Origin: Clostridium sp. D33t1_170424_F3
Lineage (GTDB): Bacteria > Bacillota > Clostridia > Oscillospirales > Acutalibacteraceae
Assembly (NCBI RefSeq): GCF_015667585.1
Contig: NZ_JADPEG010000017.1
Span: 1 to 64,000 of the forward strand
Direction of reading: 5' to 3'
DNA length: 64,000 nucleotides
The position numbers were made by a program, and so were the translations under genes. Positions 1 to 6,641 of the stretch are shown here, one piece after another. Position 1 is the first letter of the stretch; each line of letters opens with the position of its first letter. The notes beneath the pieces are model-generated. The model saw only the letters and a program-made list of their open reading frames with translations, was not told the origin of the DNA and searched no databases.

Positions 1-2
1 GC

Positions 3-116
3 AACGATTACTACTACAGAGTGTGGGCGACCGGCAAGCCGGGCGAGAGCACGGGCGTGTATACGACTCTGCCGGGCGATGCGGCGCGAAGACATTGTAC
101 GGTAACCATCGGCTGA
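3..116 (+). CDS. C-terminal fragment of an unknown protein (truncated by window edge)
   Basis: One frame stays open from the window edge to a TGA at 114-116 and would encode about 37 residues, rich in Tyr, Gly and Thr (NDYYYRVWATGKPGES...). The composition resembles the end of a beta-rich extracellular or phage-type protein, but the piece is too short to assign. Another frame is also open to about 121, so the reading frame itself is not certain. I do not recognise it. Confidence 0.25.
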   Translation, partial: NDYYYRVWATGKPGESTGVYTTLPGDAARRHCTVTIG

Positions 117-180
117 ATTCCTGAGCGAATCGGATAACGGCCTGAAGAAAAGAACCGCATTCTCAGTAAAAGCAATGGAT

Positions 181-201
181 ACTGTCCCAAAAACGGACAG
201 T
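181..201. repeat. Short palindrome resembling an IS terminus
   Basis: ACTGTCC at 181-187 is inverted as GGACAGT at 195-201 around a 7-base spacer. Such short self-complementary ends occur at the tips of several insertion sequences, but no transposase and no partner end are visible here. Confidence 0.3.
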
Positions 202-209
202 GAAAAAGG

Positions 210-246
210 GGCCTCCTGTTGTAGAATCGAACTACAACAGGAGGCC
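210..246 (-). terminator. 15-bp perfect hairpin, likely terminator
   Basis: GGCCTCCTGTTGTAG (210-224) pairs perfectly with 232-246 across a 7-base loop. On the minus strand the hairpin is followed by CCTTTTTC, the pattern of an intrinsic terminator. No gene that it would end is visible, which fits a leftover of a lost or inserted element. Confidence 0.5.
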
Positions 247-592
247 GCCTTTCATGCCGGGAGCGTATACAAGAACAGAGAATCCATGTTAGGAGGCGTT
301 TGGCTGATAAACAGAGGGAGAATCAAACCGCAAAACAGCAAAAAGCGACAGACTGAAACTTAAGTAAATTAAAAAGCATCATACTTAAGAACAACAAATC
401 ATGACGAAAAGGCCGTTCCCCCAAAAGCATAACTGAGTATGTCAAGTTCTAAAATCTTGAATAAATTTGATTGAAAACGGCCTCGCTTCAGCCGAAATCA
501 GGAGCAGGGACGTATCATTCGTCGCGATTCATTGACAAATGCTTTCTGTATTGTCTTCATTTGAAAAAATTCAACATTGCATAGAGGTCTCT

Positions 593-756
593 GTCAGTGT
601 CCGTATAACGCTGTGGATTGAAATGAGGGCCCTGAAGAAGATCGGAACAAGAATACCGTCAGCGTTTGCGCGGGCACTGTGAATTGAAATCAGCCCGATG
701 GCGTTTACCCCACCTCGTTTGCAGTCAGCATACTCATTAACGCCGCAACATAGAAA
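593..756 (+). CRISPR. Degenerate type I-C-like CRISPR remnant (2-3 repeats)
   Basis: Two 32-33-base units at 593-624 and 658-690 both begin GTCAG and end GTGRATTGAAAT, the 3-prime end typical of type I-C repeats. The gap between them is 33 bases, so the ends lie 66 bases apart, the normal I-C period. A third start (GTCAGC at 724) falls exactly one more 33-base spacer on; it shares a TAACGCYG block with the first repeat but has lost the 3-prime end, and its last bases double as the U-tract of the terminator at 749-792. The internal stems have decayed. No cas genes are in the window. Confidence 0.45.
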
Positions 757-792
757 CCCCCGCTCCACATGTTTTTACACAATAGAGCGGGG
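749..792 (-). terminator. Terminator of the minus-strand membrane protein gene
   Basis: CCCCGCTC (758-765) and GAGCGGGG (785-792) form an 8-bp stem. On the minus strand it follows the stop codon of the gene at 803-1507 by about ten bases and is followed by GTTTCTATG, a weak U-tract. Confidence 0.55.
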
Positions 793-802
793 ATTCCATT
801 AT

Positions 803-1507
803 CTATCTGGCCAGCTGCATATTGGGATAGACCTTTTTTAAATAATCGTCTGTATAATGTTCATCCAGAAAAGCGGAAACCGGATTGCCGGCAGGGATCC
901 CCAAATGGCGATTGGTCTGCCGGCGCACAGCTGCGGCGGATATCACGATGTCAAAAATCATAAATACGATCAGCACCCACGCAATTGCTTTTCCCGGCCG
1001 GTTTGGAATTTTTTCAATCAGGTTGGTCAGGAAGGGGAGGGTATGCGTCAAAAATATCAGCCCTAAAATACCCCAGCATACGGAATAAAAAACATTGGTC
1101 CGCCCGTGGACGTTCAGCGGGGAGTCGCTGTACTCCCAGGAGATAGTGCCGAAAAGTACTTGTTGCAGCAGTGAGCAGACGTACTCAAACGCGCCGCCGA
1201 TGACCCCGCTTGCGATAAAGATAACAAAACTGCTGGAATGGCGGAACCGGTAGAGCAGCACGGTGAAGATAATGGCACCCATTCCGTATACCGGGCTGAA
1301 CGGACCGTAAATCAGGCCCTGACGGCTTTCAAAAAATCCCAGCCGCAGGTAACACCACAGCATTTCCACACAATAGCCGACCACGCACCCGATGATAAAA
1401 ATAAACGCGAGTTTATAGAAATTGAGTCCATGTGCAAAAGAATCTTTGCGGCCTTCCATTTGAGCACGGCCGTGTACTTTTTCTTCATTCGCTCTAAAAC
1501 GTTTCAT
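803..1507 (-). CDS. Putative ABC-transporter type IV-like membrane protein (PF06541 type)
   Basis: A 234-residue integral membrane protein. After a charged N-terminus of about 30 residues come about five hydrophobic segments, among them residues near 32-55, 66-90, 92-112, 143-163 and 174-194, then a soluble tail. The aromatic- and Gly-rich core (GLIYGPFSPVYGMGA, FEYVCSLLQ, SWEYSD, NVHGRTNVFYSVCWG) matches the family called putative ABC-transporter type IV (CmpB-like), whose substrate is not established. The start has AAAGAGG about six bases upstream. It stands alone and has its own terminator. Confidence 0.75.
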   Translation of the reverse strand: MKRFRANEEKVHGRAQMEGRKDSFAHGLNFYKLAFIFIIGCVVGYCVEMLWCYLRLGFFESRQGLIYGPFSPVYGMGAIIFTVLLYRFRHSSSFVIFIASGVIGGAFEYVCSLLQQVLFGTISWEYSDSPLNVHGRTNVFYSVCWGILGLIFLTHTLPFLTNLIEKIPNRPGKAIAWVLIVFMIFDIVISAAAVRRQTNRHLGIPAGNPVSAFLDEHYTDDYLKKVYPNMQLAR

Positions 1508-1713
1508 GAAGCACCTCTTTCTGCGTCAATCTTCCAAAATCCAATATGAAATCCATCATAGCATAAATGCAATGCGGTTGCAAAGCATGCGAAGAATTAA
1601 GTGCAGCGGATCATAAGCAGCTCGGAATTGGCTGTTGGGGAATCGAAAAATGAAAGAACAGGTCGCATTGACGAAATAAAACAAATATATTTTTTTCATA
1701 TGTAAAATATTTG

Positions 1714-1742
1714 TTGACTTCACAGAGAGAATGCGGTATGAT
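1714..1742 (+). promoter_or_regulatory. SigA-type promoter for the sigma-factor gene
   Basis: TTGACT at 1714-1719 and TATGAT at 1737-1742 are separated by 17 bases and lie about 40 bases before the start codon. Confidence 0.65.
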
Positions 1743-1783
1743 ATAGAAGTCATAAAAAACGTAGGTTTCATGAGGTGTTTGGT

Positions 1784-2380
1784 TTGGCGGAAGAAATCCA
1801 TATGCGGTCGTTGGAAGGGTATACGGACGGCCAGCTGGTTTCTCTCATGAAGAACGGAAATTCCGATGCGTTTCTGGAGTTGACAACCCGCTATATGTCT
1901 TTAATCAGGGCAAAAGCGGCGCCGTTTCACAGCACGATGCTGGAGGCTGACGATCTGTGTCAGGAGGGTCTGATGGGCCTGCTGGATGCAGCGCGGAGCT
2001 ATCAGGAAGATGGCGGGGCAAGTTTCCGCACCTATGCGGGGGTTTGTGTTGGCAACCGGATTATTATGGCATACCGGTGGGCTGCCGGGAGAAAGAACCT
2101 TCCTTTAAATAACTTCGTATCTCTCAGTGAGAAGGGCGGAGTGGAGGAAATTTCTTTACGGGCGGCGGATAATCCGGAAGAAGAGCTGATGGATCATGAG
2201 CGGTTTCAACTGCTCAAGCAGTACATCGGTCGAAACTTATCTAAAATGGAACACCAGGTGCTTATGCTTTATTTGGGCGGTTACAGTTATCATGAGATTG
2301 CCGAATCTCTTCACATTACCTCAAAAGCTGCAGATAACGCCCTGCAACGTGTGCGCCGCAAATTGAAAGAACCGTTTTAG
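1784..2380 (+). CDS. SigH-like RNA polymerase sigma factor (sigma-70 family)
   Basis: About 198 residues with the layout of Spo0H/SigH: region 2 with EADDLCQEGLMGLLDAARSYQED (RNA polymerase contact and -10 recognition), a linker, and region 4 with LSKMEHQVLMLYLGGYSYHEIAESLHITSKAADNALQRVRRKL (helix-turn-helix for the -35). It is close in length and pattern to SigH, which controls entry into sporulation and competence in Firmicutes. The usual sigH neighbours (rlmB, rpmG, secE) are absent, so it could be a paralogue. The TTG at 1784 sits 8 bases after GAGG; GTG at 1775 and ATG at 1802 are alternatives. A strong promoter lies just upstream. Confidence 0.85.
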   Translation: MAEEIHMRSLEGYTDGQLVSLMKNGNSDAFLELTTRYMSLIRAKAAPFHSTMLEADDLCQEGLMGLLDAARSYQEDGGASFRTYAGVCVGNRIIMAYRWAAGRKNLPLNNFVSLSEKGGVEEISLRAADNPEEELMDHERFQLLKQYIGRNLSKMEHQVLMLYLGGYSYHEIAESLHITSKAADNALQRVRRKLKEPF

Positions 2381-2481
2381 TTAGTCCATATGCCCAGCTC
2401 AAGAGGAGCGTTGTTCATTACAAAGGCGCGGTGCAAATCCGGCAAGGGCAAATATCTATAATCTGAAGCGAGGTATATCAA

Positions 2482-2757
2482 ATGTACGAAGACAAGACTC
2501 TCATCTGCAAAGAATGTGGCGCTGAATTCGTTTTCACCGCTGGCGAACAGGAATTCTATGCTTCCAAGGGATTCGTTAACGAGCCCCAGAGATGCAAATC
2601 CTGCCGTGATGCCCGTAAGAATGCTGCTAAACCTGAGCGCGAAATGTACACTGCTACTTGCGCCAGCTGCGGCTGTGAGGCAAAGGTTCCCTTTAAGCCC
2701 CGTGAAGACCGTCCTGTATATTGCAGCGAGTGCTTTGCAAAGATGAGGGAAGAATAA
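2482..2757 (+). CDS. Zinc-ribbon protein
   Basis: A 91-residue protein with two zinc-ribbon-like units: CKEC...CKSC in residues 10-43 and CASC...CSEC in residues 59-84. The first half (TLICKECGAEFVFTAGEQEFYASKGF, QRCKSCRDARK) matches the probable zinc-binding domain found as small stand-alone proteins across Clostridia. The function is unknown; a nucleic-acid or protein-binding role is a guess from the fold. It is followed by a strong terminator and seems monocistronic. Confidence 0.8.
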   Translation: MYEDKTLICKECGAEFVFTAGEQEFYASKGFVNEPQRCKSCRDARKNAAKPEREMYTATCASCGCEAKVPFKPREDRPVYCSECFAKMREE

Positions 2758-2782
2758 TATAATTCTTTACGTATGAGACGCA

Positions 2783-2815
2783 GGTGCTCCGGAGCGATCC
2801 GGAGCACCTTTCTTT
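2783..2815 (+). terminator. Intrinsic terminator after the zinc-ribbon gene
   Basis: An 11-bp perfect stem (2783-2793 with 2798-2808) around GCGA is followed by TTTCTTT. Confidence 0.85.
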
Positions 2816-2869
2816 ATATTTATGCGGCATAGAGTCGTTTCATTTGTAAATTTATGTCCGTTCTTCGTA

Positions 2870-2898
2870 TTGCATTCTATCTGGCTGGGTATTATAAT
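2870..2898 (+). promoter_or_regulatory. SigA-type promoter of the DUF1858-trmK-nif3 operon
   Basis: TTGCAT at 2870-2875 and TATAAT at 2893-2898 with a 17-base spacer, 36 bases before the DUF1858 start codon. Confidence 0.7.
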
Positions 2899-2933
2899 AA
2901 AAACATCAAATTATGCGGACGGAGGAACTTTTC

Positions 2934-3137
2934 ATGGCTGCAATTACAAAAGAGACGATTATTGGGGATATCCTGGATATGGACAAGACTACGGCTCCTT
3001 TCTTTTTGGAAATGGGTATGCACTGCCTGGGATGTCCGGCTTCCCGTGGGGAATCCCTGGAGCAGGCCTGTATGGTGCATGGCGTCAATGTGGACGAAAT
3101 GCTCCAAAAGCTGAACGCGCATCTGGCCGGCAAATAA
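2934..3137 (+). CDS. DUF1858 domain protein
   Basis: A 67-residue protein, MAAITKETIIGDILDMDKTTAPFFLEMGMHCLGCPASRGES..., carrying the CxxCPxS signature (HCLGCPAS) of DUF1858, a small helical domain related to the N-terminal part of hybrid-cluster and ScdA/RIC-type proteins. The two Cys suggest metal or redox binding, but the function is not established. ATG at 2934 follows GGAGGA by seven bases; an upstream in-frame ATG at 2913 lacks a binding site. It is the first gene of a unit with trmK and the Nif3-like gene. Confidence 0.8.
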   Translation: MAAITKETIIGDILDMDKTTAPFFLEMGMHCLGCPASRGESLEQACMVHGVNVDEMLQKLNAHLAGK

Positions 3138-3152
3138 ATAGATCCTGTGTGC

Positions 3153-3192
3153 GCCGCCCGTCAACCTATTTGGCGGGCGGCAATTTCATTTT
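3153..3192 (+). terminator. Weak intercistronic hairpin
   Basis: GCCGCCCG (3153-3160) pairs with CGGGCGGC (3174-3181), followed by AATTTCATTTTC. The U-tract is broken, so it may only partly end transcription before trmK. Confidence 0.35.
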
Positions 3193-3209
3193 CTGAAGGA
3201 GGTACGGCA

Positions 3210-3917
3210 ATGCCGCACCCACTGTTTTCATTAGGTGCCCGTCTGGCGCTCTGTGCTTCCATGGTGCGTCCCGGGATCAGGCTCGCGGATATTGGAACGG
3301 ATCATGCGTATTTGCCGATCTGGCTGGCAAGACAGGGGATGGTTTCCCGCGCGATAGCGGCGGATGTGCGCCTGGACCCGCTTCGTTCCGCTGAACGCAA
3401 TATCCGCAAGTACCATGTGGAGGATACGGTTTCCGCGCGGTTATCCGACGGCCTGAGTGTGATATTTCCCCATGAGGCGGACGACGTTGTAATGGCCGGC
3501 ATGGGCGGAGAGCTGATGGTCCGTCTGATTGAAGCGGCTCCCTGGCTTCAAAATGGAGAAAAGCGATTGATTTTGCAGCCAATGACCTCCGCGGAGGATT
3601 TGCGCCGCTATCTTGAGCGGGAGGGATTTGCTGTTTTACAGGAAAAGACGGTTGAAGAGGACGGCCATGTGTACGTGGTGCTGCAGGCCATGTATGATCC
3701 GACGCAGGCCGGCGGCGGCCCGCTCTATCCTTATATTGGGAAGCTGCGGGCGGATACAGAAGCGGCGCGTGTCTACATAGCCAAATGTGCCGCGCGGCTG
3801 TCCAAAAAGGCGGACGGTATGGCGATTTCCGGCCAGGTACAGGAGGCGGCGCAATTGCGGGACGTTTTGCGCGGGTTGGATGCCTTGCTCGATCAGTCAA
3901 AAGGAGGATTACAATGA
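3210..3917 (+). CDS. trmK: tRNA (adenine(22)-N1)-methyltransferase TrmK
   Basis: A 235-residue Rossmann-type methyltransferase that makes m1A22 in tRNA. Motif I is LADIGTDHAYLPIWLA near residues 25-40, followed by DVRLDPLRSAERN and the family signature VVMAGMGGELMVRLI with LILQPM. Length is normal (B. subtilis TrmK is about 240). ATG at 3210 follows GGAGG by six bases. Its stop overlaps the ATG of the next gene (ATGA), the usual trmK-nif3 pairing in Firmicutes. Confidence 0.92.
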   Translation: MPHPLFSLGARLALCASMVRPGIRLADIGTDHAYLPIWLARQGMVSRAIAADVRLDPLRSAERNIRKYHVEDTVSARLSDGLSVIFPHEADDVVMAGMGGELMVRLIEAAPWLQNGEKRLILQPMTSAEDLRRYLEREGFAVLQEKTVEEDGHVYVVLQAMYDPTQAGGGPLYPYIGKLRADTEAARVYIAKCAARLSKKADGMAISGQVQEAAQLRDVLRGLDALLDQSKGGLQ

Positions 3918-4684
3918 TTACTGTCGGCGATTTTTATGATTTCATAGATGGATTTGCCCCGTTCCACACGGCGATGGGATTTGACAATCCCGGCCTGCTG
4001 GTGGGCGGGCGCGGCGCTTCCGTGCGGAAGGTTCTGTTTGCGCTGGATATCACGCCGGAGGTGGTGCATGAAGCGGTTGCGATGGACGCGCAGCTGATCG
4101 TCAGCCATCACCCGGTCATTTTTGAACCGCTGAAAAGCCTGGCGTTTGGTTCCGCCCCATATCTGCTGGCACAAAATGGAATTGCGGCGATCTGTGCGCA
4201 TACCAATTTGGATATGGCACAGGGCGGCGTCAATACCTGCCTGGCAGAGCGGTTGCAGTTGAAAAACGTACGTATGCTGAAGGAATACGAGCACAGCGGC
4301 CTTCCGGAGGGGTTAATAGGGGAGACCGACCATCCCTATTCGCCGGAGGAATTCGCGGCATTTGTCAAACAGGCGCTGGGATGCGACGGCTTGAAATATA
4401 CGGACGGCGGCCGGGAAATCACAGCGGTGGGCCTCTGCGGCGGCTCCGGCGCATATCTGTTTCCGGAGGCGGCGGCAAAGGGCGCGCAGGCGATGGTCAC
4501 CGCGGATACCAAGCACAACCAGCTTCTGGAGGCAGAGGACATGGGGATGACGATTGTGGACGCGGGGCATTTTTATACGGAGGACGTGGTGATCCAGCCG
4601 TTGTTGGAGCGGATGCAGGTGGCTTTCCCGGGTGTGGAAATGATGAAATCCGTGCGGATGCACAGCCCGGCAAGATTCCTGTAA
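3914..4684 (+). CDS. Nif3-like dinuclear metal-centre protein
   Basis: A 256-residue member of the NIF3/YqfO (GTP cyclohydrolase I type 2-like) family, which forms toroidal hexamers with a two-metal site. Metal-ligand motifs are visible: SHHPVIFEPLKSL near the first third, AHTNLDMAQGG, and TADTKHNQLLEAEDMGMTIVDAGHFYTE near the end. The inserted PII-like domain of longer relatives is absent. The biochemical role is unresolved; its constant linkage to trmK suggests a tRNA or cofactor repair link. ATG at 3914 has AAGGAGG upstream. Confidence 0.9.
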   Translation: MITVGDFYDFIDGFAPFHTAMGFDNPGLLVGGRGASVRKVLFALDITPEVVHEAVAMDAQLIVSHHPVIFEPLKSLAFGSAPYLLAQNGIAAICAHTNLDMAQGGVNTCLAERLQLKNVRMLKEYEHSGLPEGLIGETDHPYSPEEFAAFVKQALGCDGLKYTDGGREITAVGLCGGSGAYLFPEAAAKGAQAMVTADTKHNQLLEAEDMGMTIVDAGHFYTEDVVIQPLLERMQVAFPGVEMMKSVRMHSPARFL

Positions 4685-4714
4685 CAGCCCGTCCCATACG
4701 AAAGGACTGATCAA

Positions 4715-6490
4715 ATGGCTCTGGATGGAGCATTTTTAAGACATATTAAAAAAGAAATCGAAGAGGCGGCGATCGGCGCGCGCGTGGATAAAATTTATCA
4801 GCCCAACCGGGAAGAGATGGTTTTCGCACTGCGCACCCGTACCGATTCTTACAAGCTGCTGCTTTCTGCGCGCGCCAACAGTGCCCGCATTCATTTTACC
4901 CGCTTTGTACCGGAGAACCCAAAGGTGCCGCCCATGCTCTGCATGCTGCTGCGCAAGCGCCTGTCCGGGGCGAAGCTGGCTGCGGTGCGCCAGCCCGGGC
5001 TGGAACGTCTGCTGCTGCTGGATTTTGACGCGGTCAACGAGCTGGGGGACGAGGTGCGCCTCACGCTGGCGGTCGAGATCATGGGCCGCTACAGCAATAT
5101 CATTCTGGTGGATGAAAACGGAAAGATTGTCGACGCCCTCAAACGCGTCGACGCGGAGATGTCTTCCGAACGGCTGGTGCTGCCGGGTTTAACTTATCTG
5201 TTGCCCCCGCCGCAAAACAAGCTCTGTCTGTTAGAGGTGGAGCCGCAGGCGGTTTTGGATCGACTGCGCGCATTGCCTGCCAATACGGCGCTTTCCAAGG
5301 CACTGCTTTCCGCCATGCAGGGCGTATCCCCGGTGGTCTGCCGGGAGATTGAGCATGTAACAGGGCGCGGCCTGGACTTGTGTACGCAGGATATGACGGA
5401 GGAGCAATGGGACCGGCTGCGCTTCTTTTTAAACCGCATGGCGGAGACTGTCCGGGACAGCGGTGGCACGCCGCATATAGTAACCAGCCTGGAGCACAAA
5501 CCGATGGATTTTTCCTTTATGAATATCACGCAGTACGGCACCGCAGCGGTCGTCACCAGGCAGGAGAATTTTTCAGAACTGCTTGACGCCTTCTACGCGG
5601 GCAGGGACCGGTTGGAACGCATGCGGGCGCGTTCGCAGGATTTGCTGCGCGTACTGTCCAATGCGTCGGACCGCCTGAGCCGGAAAATCAACCTGCAGCG
5701 CGCGGAATTGGAGCGCTGTGCAGAACGCGACCATCTGCGCGTCTGCGGCGACCTGATCAGCGCCAGTATGTACCAGATTGAAAAAGGGCAGACCAGTGTA
5801 GAGCTGCAAAACTTTTACGATGAAGCCGCCCCGATGCTGAAAATCAACCTGGATCCGGCGCTGACGCCTGCCCAGAACGCGCAGAAATACTACAAAGCGT
5901 ACCGCAAGGCGCGCACGGCGGAGGAAAAGCTGACGGAGCAGATCCGGCAGGCACAGCAGGAGCTGGAATATCTGGATACCGTATTTGAAGAGCTGAGCCG
6001 CGCGTTGGTGGAGCGCGATCTTTCTGAAATCCGCTTGGAGCTGGCGGAACAGGGATATATCCGCGCGCAGAAGGGCAAACAAAAGCCGCCCGCCGCCGCA
6101 GCTCCTTTGGAATTCACTTCCAGCGACGGCTTTCGCATTCTGGTAGGCCGCAATAACCGGCAGAACGACCGGCTGACGATGAAGGAAGCCAACAACAACG
6201 ATCTGTGGCTGCACACCAAAAATATCCCAGGCTCCCATACGATCCTGGTGACGGAGGGGCGCGAGCCAAGCGAAACAGCCATCCGGGAAGCGGCGCTGCT
6301 GGCCGCTGCGCACAGCCGGGGCAGGGAGTCTTCCCAGGTCCCGGTGGATTACACACAGGTGCGCCATGTCAGCAAGCCTTCCGGAGCGAAGCCCGGCATG
6401 GTGATCTATGTCGATTACAATACCATCTATGTGACGCCGGACCGCGACTTTGTGGAGCATCTGAAGCAGGAAGAGGCCAAACGCCGCTGA
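4715..6490 (+). CDS. rqcH: Ribosome quality control protein RqcH (NFACT family)
   Basis: A 591-residue NFACT protein. RqcH binds split 50S subunits carrying stalled peptides and adds C-terminal Ala tails that mark the peptide for degradation. The NFACT-N domain fills the first part (DKIYQPNREEMVFALR, EIMGRYSNIILVDENG), a long charged coiled-coil region lies around residues 290-450, and the C-terminal NFACT-R part has FRILVGRNNRQNDRLTMKEANNNDLWLHTKNIPGSHTIL. At the position of the essential Asp97-Arg98 pair described in B. subtilis the sequence reads Glu97-Arg98, a conservative change. Older annotations call it a fibronectin-binding protein. Confidence 0.92.
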   Translation: MALDGAFLRHIKKEIEEAAIGARVDKIYQPNREEMVFALRTRTDSYKLLLSARANSARIHFTRFVPENPKVPPMLCMLLRKRLSGAKLAAVRQPGLERLLLLDFDAVNELGDEVRLTLAVEIMGRYSNIILVDENGKIVDALKRVDAEMSSERLVLPGLTYLLPPPQNKLCLLEVEPQAVLDRLRALPANTALSKALLSAMQGVSPVVCREIEHVTGRGLDLCTQDMTEEQWDRLRFFLNRMAETVRDSGGTPHIVTSLEHKPMDFSFMNITQYGTAAVVTRQENFSELLDAFYAGRDRLERMRARSQDLLRVLSNASDRLSRKINLQRAELERCAERDHLRVCGDLISASMYQIEKGQTSVELQNFYDEAAPMLKINLDPALTPAQNAQKYYKAYRKARTAEEKLTEQIRQAQQELEYLDTVFEELSRALVERDLSEIRLELAEQGYIRAQKGKQKPPAAAAPLEFTSSDGFRILVGRNNRQNDRLTMKEANNNDLWLHTKNIPGSHTILVTEGREPSETAIREAALLAAAHSRGRESSQVPVDYTQVRHVSKPSGAKPGMVIYVDYNTIYVTPDRDFVEHLKQEEAKRR

Positions 6491-6508
6491 CGGCGGGGGT
6501 TCCTCTAT

Positions 6509-6538
6509 TTGACAGGATTTGCGGGTAGATGCTATAAT
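6509..6538 (+). promoter_or_regulatory. SigA-type promoter of the polysaccharide unit
   Basis: TTGACA at 6509-6514 and TATAAT at 6533-6538 with an 18-base spacer, both perfect consensus boxes, about 100 bases before the O-antigen ligase-like start. Confidence 0.75.
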
Positions 6539-6641
6539 CACATTTATATCTGCGGCAAAAAAGCGGCGACACTGCGGACTGTTCTGGCGCACAGCGGCGC
6601 GGCGGTTTGCGGGAGAACGCATAGGAACTTGGAGGATACTT

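Larger units (their letters stand above)
117..592. other. Gene-poor stretch with IS-like palindromes
   Basis: No convincing gene is seen. The stretch holds a 7-bp-arm palindrome at 181-201, a perfect 15-bp hairpin at 210-246, and a widely spaced inverted repeat (AGGCCGTT at 410-417, AACGGCCT at 476-483). A 62-codon open frame at 175-363 runs through the palindromes, has no ribosome binding site and reads as low-complexity sequence, so it is not called. The mix suggests the residue of a mobile element or of repeated insertion and deletion; this is inference. Confidence 0.4.

Noticed and set aside
175-363. A 62-codon frame in the left scar
   Set aside because: Runs through two palindromes, lacks a binding site and has no protein-like pattern.
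441-478. GTCAAG...TTGATTGAAAAC as a fourth CRISPR repeat
   Set aside because: Length and phase do not fit the 66-base period and the interior is not similar.
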